64,000 bases of DNA from Filobasidium wieringae (Eukaryota; Basidiomycota; Tremellomycetes; Filobasidiales; Filobasidiaceae): the NCBI GenBank assembly GCA_001600055.1, contig BCIV01000001.1, positions 1,729,774-1,793,773 of the forward strand. The letters run 5' to 3'. Each line of letters starts with the position of its first letter. The stretch's first letter is position 1. A model generated the notes under the pieces. That model did not search any database. It was not told where the DNA came from and saw nothing but the letters and a program-made list of their open reading frames with translations. Below, piece by piece: positions 1 through 11,349 of the stretch. A program made the translations under genes and the position numbers.

Positions 1-462
1 GAATTACGATACGCCAGAGTTTAAAGAGGCGAACGAGCTTTTCGATCGCAAACATACTTATAGGGTCGGGGTGGGTGAACCTTGGCCCGGGAAATATGCT
101 GGGCCGAGTTTAAACAATTTGGCTGAGGATGATACGGTATACTGGACCATGTAAGCTTATTGATTCGTGCGATGCCCCAGCCAAGCTGAACTGACAATCA
201 CCTCACCACTAGGCAAGGACCATCAGAATTTATCGTTCACGGTTCGTTGTCCGACTGGACAGTTATTCCTCGGCTGCACCATATCAAGGTCCCCGTCTTC
301 ATGTACAACGGCCAATTCGATGCCGCATCCGATTCGGCTGTTCGACCTTTCTTCGAGGGGATCGAGAAGATCAGATGGGTTACGGTAGAGAACGCAAGCC
401 ATATGTCACATCTTGAACATCGGGAGAAGATGATCAAGTTGGTCGGGGACTTTTTGAGCTGA
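1..462 (+). CDS. Alpha/beta hydrolase, proline iminopeptidase-like (3' end)
   Basis: This is the C-terminal part of a serine hydrolase whose start lies left of the window. Exon 1 runs to 150, a 62-base GT-AG intron spans 151-212, and the last exon is 213-462, ending in TGA. Joined in frame, the protein reads through YWTM then QGPSEF. The fold's late elements are visible: a strand followed by the acid residue in YNGQFD, and the catalytic histidine region NASHMSHLEH. The spacing fits the proline iminopeptidase / L-amino-acid amidase subfamily. The nucleophile elbow is outside the window, so the substrate cannot be judged. Confidence 0.8.
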
Positions 463-590
463 ACAGCTTTGTGAAGTATAGCATATGTGTGTTCGTTATG
501 GTCATATAATTATGAGAAGACTAGATATATGGGTAATTACCCTTGTACAACTGCTACTGGTCGATAGGGATTCCGTACAGATGGCCCGAC

Positions 591-1559
591 TTATCGGTTG
601 GCCATCAGACGACCGGCGATGGAGATGACTCGCCCAGCATAGTGGGTTTTCTTATCGGACCGAGAGTTGGAGACGTATTGGATAGGCTTTTGCTGGTAGT
701 TGGGGGATAGGGCAGGGATGCATCTCCCATTGATGAGCGCGTAACCAGTGTCACAAGAGTTGACGACACATTTCCTCTCTCGACATTCCGTCTCGTCGAC
801 TCCCTCGATCTCCGTACAATCCTCCCCACTGAGTCCGCTCTGGTCCCCGCTCAACAGGTTGGGGCATCCTCCGCAAGAGGTCAACTCTTCGGCAGGAAGA
901 CAGGCCCAGTTGAATCCTCCTCGTTTCTTGTTTCGGGAGATGGGGCATTGAATGTGACTCGATTCGCATCGAAGACTGATAGGGGCGAGTCCGTATCGGG
1001 TCGCAGGGGTGGTAAGAGTGGTCTCGGGCAGAACGTCTTTAGCGTTCTTGACCTTGGAGGCAGAGGATTCTACGATAAAGCTTCGTCGTATGATAGCTTC
1101 ATCGTTGACGTTGATGGTGAGGGTGTATTCCTCGCCGATGACGAGGTCGGAGTTTTTGAGGTTGCAATAGAGGGTGGGGGATGTGGTTGTCGAAGTGGAT
1201 GGAGTGAAGACGGAGTTGTCAAAGAAGTCAGAAGGGGAGGTAGATGCGCATCCGATTGGAAGAGAGTTGAGCGAAGGGGAAGATAGCTGAGCGATGATAG
1301 AGGCGGATTCGCAGGCTGGAAAAGCATGCAACGGGACCACGATCAGCGTTTTTGAACTGCAGTGTAAGAAGAAAGATGGCTCACCTTTGTCTTTGAATTC
1401 CATGTCATAGCTAAAGAGACCAGTGACGGTGTTGGTATCGATGACAACCTTGTCGCCGAGGGTAGGAAGTTGGATGGAGGAGGCACAACGAATACCGTTG
1501 GCAGAGATGAGGGTAGGGAGGGCAAAGAGGGAGATAAGAGCGGTTTTGGAGAAGAACAT
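591..1559 (-). CDS. Secreted cysteine-rich protein with CPL1/PriA-like domain
   Basis: The protein begins with a hydrophobic signal peptide (MFFSKTALISLFALPTLISA). It ends in a cysteine-rich module with landmarks CESSHIQCP, LTSCGGCPN, GEDCTEIEGV, CVVNSCDTGY and GRCIP. That pattern matches the CPL1-like domain of basidiomycete secreted proteins (PriA, Cryptococcus Cpl1). A 69-base intron (1316-1384, GTGAGC...CCAG on the minus strand) is a multiple of three, so the reading frame stays open across it. Splicing gives exons 1385-1559 and 591-1315 and a 299-residue protein; retention would give 322. I prefer the spliced form because both splice sites are good. It is probably exported to the cell surface or medium. 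Its partner is unknown. The gene stands alone, with about 3.8 kb upstream before the next recognised gene. Confidence 0.75.
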   Translation of the reverse strand: MFFSKTALISLFALPTLISANGIRCASSIQLPTLGDKVVIDTNTVTGLFSYDMEFKDKGEPSFFLHCSSKTLIVVPLHAFPACESASIIAQLSSPSLNSLPIGCASTSPSDFFDNSVFTPSTSTTTSPTLYCNLKNSDLVIGEEYTLTINVNDEAIIRRSFIVESSASKVKNAKDVLPETTLTTPATRYGLAPISLRCESSHIQCPISRNKKRGGFNWACLPAEELTSCGGCPNLLSGDQSGLSGEDCTEIEGVDETECRERKCVVNSCDTGYALINGRCIPALSPNYQQKPIQYVSNSRSDKKTHYAGRVISIAGRLMANR

Positions 1560-4500
1560 TGTGAAGAGGTCGAGGTAGGTTTGAGATTAGGTGGTATGAG
1601 GTGAGGTGGCTGATGTCGGGGAGAGTGGGTAAGAAGCGATCGAGGAACTTTAGGGATGGCGTTTGAGGCGGGCTTCGAGGAAATGAGGCGAGGTTTGCGA
1701 TTGGGTTTTCGAGAAGGTTTGGGTGGAAGGTGTATGATTGGGTTGGTGGTAGGTGGGAGTGAGGAGTTGAGAGTGAAAGACGGTCGGATGGGGAGGTGGG
1801 TGCGAGGTATGGATGGATGAGCGGGAAGGGTGGGGTGTTGTTTGAATGAGTAGAGGAGGGTATGAGAAGACTGATAGGGGAGGTCGAGCGCGAGTGAGGA
1901 GAGAGGAGAGAGGTGGAGAAGGAGGAGAGAGGAGGAGTGCGGAGTTGTCTTTGAGAGTTGTTTTGAGGTGAGAAAGTAGAATCCAAGCCTTCTCATCCGT
2001 CTGTGCACCTCGAGATGGCTCTGTATATATACCTTTTCCGAGGTATGTTTTCCATACACGAGGTGAAGGTGATGAGCAACGCGTCGTATCTCAAAGGAAC
2101 GCACGGCTACCAAACCTGACCATAGCTCCCTTGAATTCCCTTGAAACCGAGACAGTCTGTATGTGATCGGATCGCCTAGCCAGAAATGATTCTCCGAGCG
2201 GGAGAAAATGACCGATCATTCTTGGCCGTGCAGCATCCCCGGGAGACAGCCTGACGCGTGATGCGGGTGAAGAACACCTCGGCCCGACTGGGCTCTCGCG
2301 CTTTGGAGGAACCGAGAGTAGGCACGACTCATCCGTGTCCGCGTTTTGCGATCAGAGACAAATAACAATCTATGATACGAGACACCCGTCGTTCGGTCAT
2401 GTTTGGCAATCGGATCGAATCCCCCTATTCCAGGTCCGCGGAACTCTTCGGAACATTTCCAGTGCCGGACTGTCAGTACCGCTTACTACTGCGAAACAGC
2501 TAGCCGTTGCTAGCAGCGGCCGAAGAACGATACCAAGCTTCCTAGAAAAGCTCCCTCTCATCACGTGACTTTGGTTATGACGTCGAACCCCTATTTCTGT
2601 ATCCTTTGGGTTTGACTGAAACATGACAATCCCCCTTTTCATAGTACACCTCTTCAAACCACGTCTCCTCTACCAAAGGAACGTCTACGCACGTTTATTA
2701 TCCACACTCATGATTCATTGACTACCATGATAAGACTATATTGACGACTGCCCATAGAGTCCGCCTAGGCTGGAATGAAGCAGATAGAATGGAAGGTAGT
2801 GGGCATGCCGTTACTTACGGTTCGTCCAGGCTAAGAGGATGCGTACAGATCCTAAAACGACCGGTCGTCTATGAGCACGCTCTCCACTTAAAGTTGCCCT
2901 GTCACTCTAGAGTACAGATCTGGATTAAAACTGTCTTGATACATTTTTCGTCATCCGAGCTGTTGCCGTCCGATTTCAGCTCGGCTTATGACCACCAGCT
3001 CAACTGAGAACAGATGGTCATCTCAAACGAGGCTGCTTGAAAAATGATAGAAGTCTAAGAGCGCCGAAAGCTTTCCAAAAACTGATGTTGGGTGTATTTG
3101 CGGGCCATTATCTAGGGCCGGTACGTATCGACGGGAAATCCAATGAGTTGGATAGTGACGACAATTGAGAGTCCCCTGCCAAAGAGGTGAAGGTGGTGCA
3201 ACATCTATGATCATCGTCGGACAGACAATCCTCACAGCTACTCGTACCACGCTCGTATGCAGCAGATCAAGCAAAGTCTTCTTATCAATTGGCTATCCGC
3301 AAGGAGAGTATTCTGTCTATACGCTGTATTGACAAGAGACTGTACCTAGGGGTCTCAGCTGACTTGAGACGACCGAAGGCTCGAGAAGTTTGGTTGGAAG
3401 GTATGGCCGAGTCTGTCATTCCGATGGCAGATACTAGGTGCTTCTTTGACGTTGAGCCGTGTCTTCTGTAATGATACCAGAGCACATCAATGGATTTCTG
3501 GTGGTACATAGAGTCGCTATCCGATCCAAGCGGTCTTCTCTTGCTTTCCAATGAACTTTAATGAGTCTTGGCAACCGCAGCAGGATGAAAAGATGGTATG
3601 CGCCGCTGCCGCAAGAATTCATCGCCACAGCGATGACCCTTATCCAAACCTGCCTCGCCGATTCCCGGACTCCTCTCATCTTTATCGTCTGAATACAGCA
3701 ATCTCCTCACTCGATCGAGGAGACGATAGCTCGATACATGGCCTCGTCTTCTTGGCAGAAGATGCAGTCGCGGTAGATTTGACTCGCTGTGAGTAGTCAC
3801 AGCACCTTCAATTCTCAATCAAATAACTGGAGCCGCCTTAGCGACACGACCGTGACGTGAATCATGGCTGGATTCCTATTTATAGGAGGAACGTTAGCCA
3901 AATCGAAACAGGTTGGAACGAGTATATTATGGAGTAGGTAAGCGGCGGTTCGATTCTGGTTTGAGGGTTATACTACTAACAGTCTTGCTGATTCTTGTCG
4001 ATCGTATCAGCCTCTTGCACGTCCCCCTCGAAGTTCACTAAAAGAGGCATTACTTCTGAGGATGAAGCGGAAATTCATTTCAAGGGTGCTTCTAGAGTAT
4101 CTGGGCTTTCCGATCTTGTGGCGCAGATGTCGATCAGATATTTTGTTTGGAGCACGACCGGGGCTCGAAAGTCTCGACAGATGACAATAGTACGTCCTGT
4201 AACAGTGATCTCATCGATTGACCAGCGATCGGGTCTTGACAGGCAAGACGAAAAAAGAGAAGCTCAATAAAGCCTACGGAGTGCTATTCCTTTAAGAACC
4301 TGACAGTTAGACTTAAGTCGGGGGAATTCTCCAATGCGGGATCAATACATCGCTGCTCTGAACTCTCATAGGAAGCGGCCACAGCGAGATATATCGACTC
4401 TATCATTCACTCTGTAATGACCACCCATCTAGACTCGTTCCAGAAGCTTCAGAAGAGTAATAGTGTATGGTCTAACGAGCTCGGTCGCCCTCTAGCGCCG

Positions 4501-5414
4501 GTCACTCTTAGCGAATGGTCACGTGACTTTCTGCGGCATCTGTCGAGCGACGCGCATATGATCGCTTGTGTTCTAAGGATCATCCAACTCAGCTGGCTTT
4601 CGGGGCTGGGATGGGGCGTGACCAATGCAAATACACCACTATTGAATCAAGTCATAGCTGGGTCACATAGCTGATTGCACTCGTATACCTAGGTCAATTA
4701 GATCTAGCATTCGGCTTCTGTCTGACGGTATCTGAGAGAAAACGCGGCAACTCCGATAACTTGAGGGAGATCTCTGCCGATCTTTCCACAACACATGTGA
4801 CCTGGTAACCAGTCAAACCCCTGCCCCTCGACCGCGCGACCTCGCACGACCTTAACCCTATCAACCTAGTCAACTATCTCTGTCTCTATCTGATCCTTGG
4901 GAACTTCAACCTCAGACCATCTGTGCACAAGGATCGGTCCTTAACTCCTTACTCCCACGTTTTGGGCCGCGAAGACCGCGCGACCATAAAGGAAGGCTTT
5001 GTTCCTCTCGACTTGCTCGTTCCGATCATTAAAGGTTCTCTCTCGCTCAGCAAGATTCCGGGGAGATATATCAGCTGTACCAACCTGGCTTGGAGCCTGT
5101 AACATCACATCTTGTAGCAAGGAGGTCGAGTTGTTGAAGGGTTCAGAATATCTCGAAGCACACCGCTCCACCCATTTCAACTCCGGAAATTGCATCGAGA
5201 TTAAGCAGGAGAAGAAGTTAGGAAAAGCCTTCAAGCCGGCATCGAACTACGAGTGTATGCTTCATCGTAGCTGCTGACAGCTTGAACGGACTCGATCACG
5301 AAGACATTGCAGTCTACGGCAGGAACCAATCTACCTCACGCTTTCGATAGTCAGACCCTTCGTTCCAACTCTTACTAGGCATCCGACATCTTCTTTTGAA
5401 AGCTACATAGCAAG
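1560..5414. other. Long stretch without a supported gene
   Basis: The first part (1560 to about 2110) is the upstream region of the CPL1-like gene; it is pyrimidine-rich on the coding strand, and an antisense frame stays open there only because of that bias. From about 2.1 to 4.8 kb I see only short frames (under 95 codons), with no recognisable domain and no convincing chain of exons. The CT-rich DNA from about 4800 to 4900 looks like a promoter for the SWI1 gene starting at 5415. A short lineage-specific gene could be hidden here. Confidence 0.5.
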
Positions 5415-8400
5415 ATGAATCCCAATCAAGCCAATAATAACAACGCGAACATGTTCGCTGGGATGAACAACCTCGATCTTTCCGCCTTGATCGCTTCATC
5501 CGGGATCAATCTTAACCTTAATGGGTTGGGGCAGAGCAATGGCATGTCTAATAACGGGATGAACATGAACAATCAGAATCAAAACCAAACTCAAGTCATG
5601 AATCAGAACGGAGGAAACAATGTGAACTTTGGAAATTTGGACTTGAACATGTTGATGGGGATGGGTCAGCAACAGCAACAACAGATGAATGGGATGATGG
5701 CTGCGAATAATGGGAACGCGAACGCTGGGTTGGGGCTGGGCTTGCCTATAGGAGGACAAGGACAAGTAAACAACGTGAGCCAAGACTTGCATTTACGGGC
5801 CGGGTTGTGTTCGCTTTCAGACTGATGTTTCCTTCTGTTCGTTGCCCAGAACCAACATGCTCACATCCTTAATTCCTATAACCGTGCGGTATCACAGCAA
5901 CAACAAGCACAAAACCTCAACAATGCTGCTCAAGGCCAGATGAACCAGCAAAATCAAAGTCCTCAAATCATAAGGAACCAGAGTGCAGCTAATGTGCGGC
6001 CTCAAGGAGTCCGAACGAATAGCGGGATGAATATGCCTGGCCAGCAGAATCGACAGATTCCCAGCAACCTGGGTTCCAATTTCGCAAGCGATCCCCAACA
6101 GATGGCTCAATTGCAAAGGTTCGTTCAACATAGCTATCTATAACGGAGGTCCGACATCTCATTCTTTGTTTGCTTTGATTTAGGCTGATCATGCAAAGTC
6201 AGCAACGGAGTATGGCTGGGCAACAGAACATCCAAGGGATACAGTTCAATAACCAGCAACCACAACTTGACATACAACAACAGCAGCAGCAACAGCAACG
6301 AAACACTCAGGCAGGAGGTCCATTGACTCCCGCTGATCTGAGACAATTTGCGAACAACAGTATGGCCGCCCTTACACGGGGACAACAAGGCGGCACTATA
6401 CAAGGCCAGCAAACGCAACAATCACAACAGCAGCAGCAACAGCATCAGGGCAATCCTGGAACACCTCAGTTGAATCTGCTTAACCCTGCGCATATCCAAG
6501 CGATGAAAGCATATGCCGCACAACAAGCTCAAGGCCAGCAGCAGCAGCAACAACAACAGCAACAACAGCAGCAACAACAGCAGCAACAACAACAGCAACA
6601 ACAGCAACAACATAATGTACAGCAGAACCAGACGCCTTTGATGGGTGCGAATCAGCATCTGCTAAAGACGCCTCAAGCGGGAAACTCCCTTCCGCACAGT
6701 TCACCGATGATGGGCAGCGACCAACAGACTCCTGGCATGTGGATGCAAAACAATCGACAGGGCGCTGCATCTGGCAATGCAGGGAACGAACAAGCTGCGC
6801 CGATATGGGCAGCTAACATGAATGAACAACAAATGAATCAGGTAAGTCGTTAGAAGCGCTATTACAACCACCAAGTGACGGACTTTACGTGTTTCGTTCA
6901 GCTACGGTCAATATATGTATCCCAACAAGGCCGACAACAAGGCACAGGATTCCCTCAGGGGCAGTCACTGCCCCGGCAGATGTCGCAAGGAACGATGCCA
7001 GGTTCTTCACCACAAGTTGTACATCAGCCCATTCAGCGACCACCCCAGATGAATCCGGGTCAAGCAGCATTACTTGCTCAGCAGCGAGCCCAACTGGCAC
7101 AAAATCAAAACCAAAATCAGAATCAGAATCAGTTCCAACAACAGCAGTCGATCACGGGCGTTAAACCGCAACCTCAATTAGGACAGAACGGTTCCATGCC
7201 AAACATGCTTCAATTTCCAGCCGGAGGGGATAGCAGCATATATACCACCATCAGTGATGCCGAGCTGATCAGTACGGGCAGGACCATGATCCCGAAGCTG
7301 AACACTCAAATGAGAGCTCAGGAATCGGTAAGTCAGAATTTAACTACTGCAAGCAGCTCAATTGATTCCCTACTTCAACAACAGCAAATGTCTGAATACG
7401 AACCCGATCATCCGGCTAGAGGGCAAAGTGAGGCAAGCTTGGCCAAAATACACGGTTTTCGCAATGGACTGTTAAAGGAAATGGTTCGAAGGGGTCTGGA
7501 TCCCCAGTCTCTCGGACTGTCCGCAGGGTATGTAGCTTGCAAAACTTTTTCGTCTCAACACTAAGCGATATCTATCAATTTTCCTAGTGTGTCGAAAGGC
7601 GGATCAACCGGACAATCTCCGATGAGTCAACAACAGCAGCAGCAGAATGGGGCACTTCGTTTTTCACAGAACGGCTCTATGCAGCAGAGCATGTCTCAAG
7701 CACAAGGGAGTCCTGCAAACAGAGCGACGCCATTGGTCAACAAATCACTGGCGCAGCCTCAGAGCAACAGCATGTCAACACAGTCTGTCCTGAACGGCTT
7801 GATTGCAAACTCTGGATCGATACCCCGAGCCACCGCTCCAGTAGGCTTAGCGCTTCAGAGCTCAAGAGCCATTCCACCTCAAAACTTCTATCACTCGCTA
7901 CAAGCGCTCGCCTCCAAGAAAGGGCTTGACACTAGCACGAAAGAGGTCGATGGACAACCTGTGGATCCGTACACACTTTTCTTAGTAGTTTGTAGGTTTG
8001 GTGGTCAAGCTGAGGTAAGGAATCCGGAATCCATTCTGATTTCTGGCCTGTACAATATGCTTAACTGAACCTTACATGTAGGTTACAACCCATGACATCT
8101 GGAGCATGGTAGGTGGCGCCCTTGGCTTCGTTGATCTTCCTGGTCCTCCGCCACTGTCCTCCTCCGGAGTAGCGCAAGAGATTGCTAAGATTTACAGAGA
8201 TATGTTGGGACAGCTGGAGGAAGCTTTTGCCGGGATGATACAGAAGAACGTAGCTGAGGCTGCTCGTAATCGTCAAACGATCCTAAACGGTAATGGCCCA
8301 TCGGCTAGTGGGGTACCTCAATCTGGGCTTGGTGTAGAGCTGAATCAGACATCAATGCAAATCGACAAGGGCAACTCTCAGTCTGGCATTCCACAAGCTT

Positions 8401-10347
8401 CTCCTCGATCCGCTGGCCTACCAGCGCAACCTCAACAAATGAATCCCCTGCTTATGTCAGCAGAACAGATGGCCACATATCTCGCACCGGATCAAATTCG
8501 CCTAGTTCAGGAGAAGCATCAGCATTTGGCTGAGTTGGCAAGAAAGGTGCAAATGCACGGGGATCCTCAGGCTCAAGCGAAGCTGCAACAGAGTCTCATG
8601 CAACAGTCCCAGCCAGGCATTGTTCAGCCGAACCTTGCAGCGGTCGGACAAAGTGGGGCATTAGCGGGAATTATGGCCTCAATTGGGGGTCCGCAAATTG
8701 AAGCAGCGAAGCTTCGACTGAACCAGATGTATGCGGAACAGGAGCCTGGTCGAGGTAGGTCTAGCGAAACCGGCTATTGAACAGACGAACTGACATTGTA
8801 TCGCAGGGTTGGCTCCACAAACGATTGAAGCCAAAGATCAGCCGGTATACTCCAATTACATCAATCGTGGGATGGCGTTAGTGGCCCAATTCGACCGCAT
8901 GGCTACTCTGGTCCTGGCCAAAAATCCCGGGGTTCAATTCGTGGATCGAAGAAAAGCTGCTTTCGCTTCAGTCAGTCAATGATTAGATGAGATGTGGGTG
9001 GCAGAGTAACGTTTCACTGACATATGACTGTGCCTATCTGTACCATAGGCCACCGTTATGAAGTACGCGTGGAATTGCTGGAACAAAGCCAATATCGCAA
9101 TGTTGCCTGTACCTGAGATTTTGGCACAAGGTCAAAAGGTGAACCAGGAGCTTGGTTACATGCATAACGAGTTCAAAGTACCTCAACAAGCTCAGGCTCA
9201 GGCGAACGCCTTTAATTCTGGATCGGTCCAGCCTGTCCAAGGGAGTCTCTTACCGCCTCTGACGGAACCGCAATTACAGGCTGAAACGCAGGTGAAACAG
9301 TCTCCTAGCGAGACAGCTCCCGTCATTCATCCTCGATTGAGGATCGAAGATCTGAAACCTCCACCCGCCAAACGGGCAAAGACTAGTCACAAAGTCAAGG
9401 ACGAAGCTAGTCCCGCTGCCACTTCCGAACCGACGGTGGAAGATAAGAACAAGCCTGATCAAGGGAGTGTTACCGGGAAACGTCCGGTGCCTAAAAAGAG
9501 ACGAAAAACCAACCCGATCGCAGGTTCACCGACAGACGGAGCTGAGCCGGGGCAGTCGGGAGCTGACAAGGTGCTAGATGCTGCTGGTGTAGTTCAACCA
9601 GTGACAGTACCGGTGACATCAAACGGGAAGCCATTGATCAATGGATTGACTCAACCTGGTGGATTGAACGAGAATGTTCTCGGTATCAAGTTCAGTAGGG
9701 ACATGATGCGATCCCGAAGAGCTGCAGAAGAAGAGCAGATCAAGCTCGACCCTGTTGGCTATCTGACTTCAAGCTGGGACAAACTCAAGGGGTTGATCGA
9801 GCAGCAGAATGGCAGAGAAGCTCTGGATAGGGTAAAGGAGGATTTGGATCTGGGTCATATGGAAGGATGGATCCCCTTTGACGACGGGTTGAACGATATG
9901 TTGAAGACGTATCAAGAACCCATGAAGCCTGTCGAGGATTCTCGATTGGCAATACCTTTGCTGGAGGAACGACCTCTTTCTGCAGCGGGAAACACAGAGT
10001 TCGATTATTCTTGTTATATCGACATTTCCGCTCTGGAGACGGACGATGTTCCTGAGGAAACCGGGGATCCGATCGCTTTAGGGGGAGAGATCGTCTTCAC
10101 CCCCGACCTACTGGCACCTTCCGATCCTCGATTCGAAGTCAGTCCAGCGTCTGAAGGAGTGACCGATACGCCTCAACAAGCACTCGGGTTGGCTCAGCGC
10201 GCTTCGCTAAATGACAAAGCAGGGATAGAGAGGGAAGAAGCGAGGGGAAGTTTGTCTCCTATTTATGGGAGAATCGATGTCTTTGGTGAAGATGGGTGGC
10301 TGACTGAAGGGCTCGGTGAGGACGGCGTATGGGAAGAAGGGTTCTAG
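5415..10347 (+). CDS. SWI1: SWI/SNF chromatin-remodelling subunit SWI1 (ARID protein)
   Basis: Eight exons: 5415-5774, 5850-6118, 6184-6841, 6902-7527, 7588-8014, 8082-8754, 8807-8970 and 9049-10347. They sum to 4476 bases (1491 residues) with every phase consistent. The first 700 residues are extremely Asn/Gln/Met-rich, with a pure Gln run near residues 327-355. An ARID DNA-binding domain follows at about 733-830: start FYHSLQALASKKGLD, core YTLFLVVCRFGGQAE, then TTHDIWSMVGGALGF. A basic nuclear signal (KRPVPKKRRK) is near residue 1202. The conserved SWI1 tail begins near residue 1293 (DPVGYLTSSWDKLKGL). In yeast, SWI1 helps target the remodeller to genes. A further 57-base GT-AG intron (7330-7386) inside exon 4 is possible; it is a multiple of three, so I left it as coding. 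The first donor could instead be GTAAAC at 5766. Confidence 0.88.
6532..6612 (+). repeat. CAG/CAA repeat encoding polyglutamine in SWI1
   Basis: An almost uninterrupted mixture of CAA and CAG codons encodes about 25 glutamines in exon 3 of SWI1. Mixing the two codons is typical of a protein-level constraint rather than a recent triplet expansion. Shorter Gln and Asn-Gln tracts lie at 5660-5690, 6270-6300, 6420-6450, 7100-7145 and 7625-7650. Confidence 0.9.
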
Positions 10348-11349
10348 CTAGCGCTGCAGAACAGGCAGAATGTCGAACGTGGAATGGGGTACTCTGAAGA
10401 AAAAGAAGGACAAACATCAAGGAAATGAAATGGTTATCAAGGCAAAAAGTCGAATGAATTACGAATGAAGATGAGTTCAGATATAATCGGTTGTATTTGC
10501 GATTTCTCAGTTGTTGTATCTCATGTGCGAACGCTTGATCTATGTAAAAAGAATCATACAGCTCTCGACGACTTTGAACGCATGACCGACGTGAGAGCGT
10601 GAGTGCAATGTGCCTGAGGCTTGTCGCGGGGTGTCGGTTAGGACCGTAGAAGCCCAGAACTCAGTACCGGAGTTCCTGGCTGGCTCAGGCTGACATGGAC
10701 ATCGAGCGAAGAACGACCTGCTCTTAGAACAGGCTGGAGCATAGAGAGCTGAGCTATGTACGATCCAGTGCATCTAATCAAACGATGTTCATAAAGCGTG
10801 ATTCTGCCACTCTAGATCGACCGTGACTCCACCGGAAACAACCTTGATTCGACATCTCTTCTACGGCATGGCAGATGGCTTCTCGCCTAGGGTCATCGAT
10901 ATGAAGTGCAATCACCCGGAGGATGGGTCGGCAGGTGGGATGTTGTTGTTGTAGAATCTTGTCAAATCTGAAGTGATATGGTAGTGCATGATGGGGCTCT
11001 AATGATCTCGAGAAGTGATAAGATTGAATCTGACTGGCGGGTGCTTCTGTCGATCGACCAGGAAGCAAATATATCAGCTCGCGCTTGGATTTCTCATTGT
11101 CATATCCGTATCGTACATCTCACACACACACAGCCGTTCCGGATCTGGTCACCTCGGTCATTCTTCATTCTCTTGAAACAGTTGACTGCCCGACTATAGT
11201 TTTCCATTACAATACCACTCATCCCATCCTTAATCTGATCAGGAGAGCGGCGGACTGTCGGAGTCCTCGAGCATATCTTCCGGACCGACTATCTCTTGGG
11301 GCTCCCGGACCTCCCGAATCAGTCAGGGGTATCGACCTAGTCTCCAACG
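10348..11349. other. Intergenic region between SWI1 and the Zn2Cys6 gene
   Basis: It holds the 3' flank of SWI1 and the promoter and leader of the zinc-cluster regulator. A short (CA)n tract at about 11120-11132 lies within the upstream part. Small frames exist on both strands, but none shows a domain or a plausible exon chain. Confidence 0.5.

Noticed and set aside
1343..2113. 256-codon open frame on the minus strand upstream of the CPL1-like gene
   Set aside because: It is Ser/Pro/His/Leu-rich with no domain and overlaps the first exon of the real gene in another frame. Pyrimidine-rich promoter DNA explains its openness.
3940..3965. GGTTCGATTCT, like a tRNA B box
   Set aside because: No A box or cloverleaf fits upstream at the right distance.
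6422..6658. Poly-leucine frame on the minus strand
   Set aside because: It is the antisense of the CAG/CAA repeat in SWI1.
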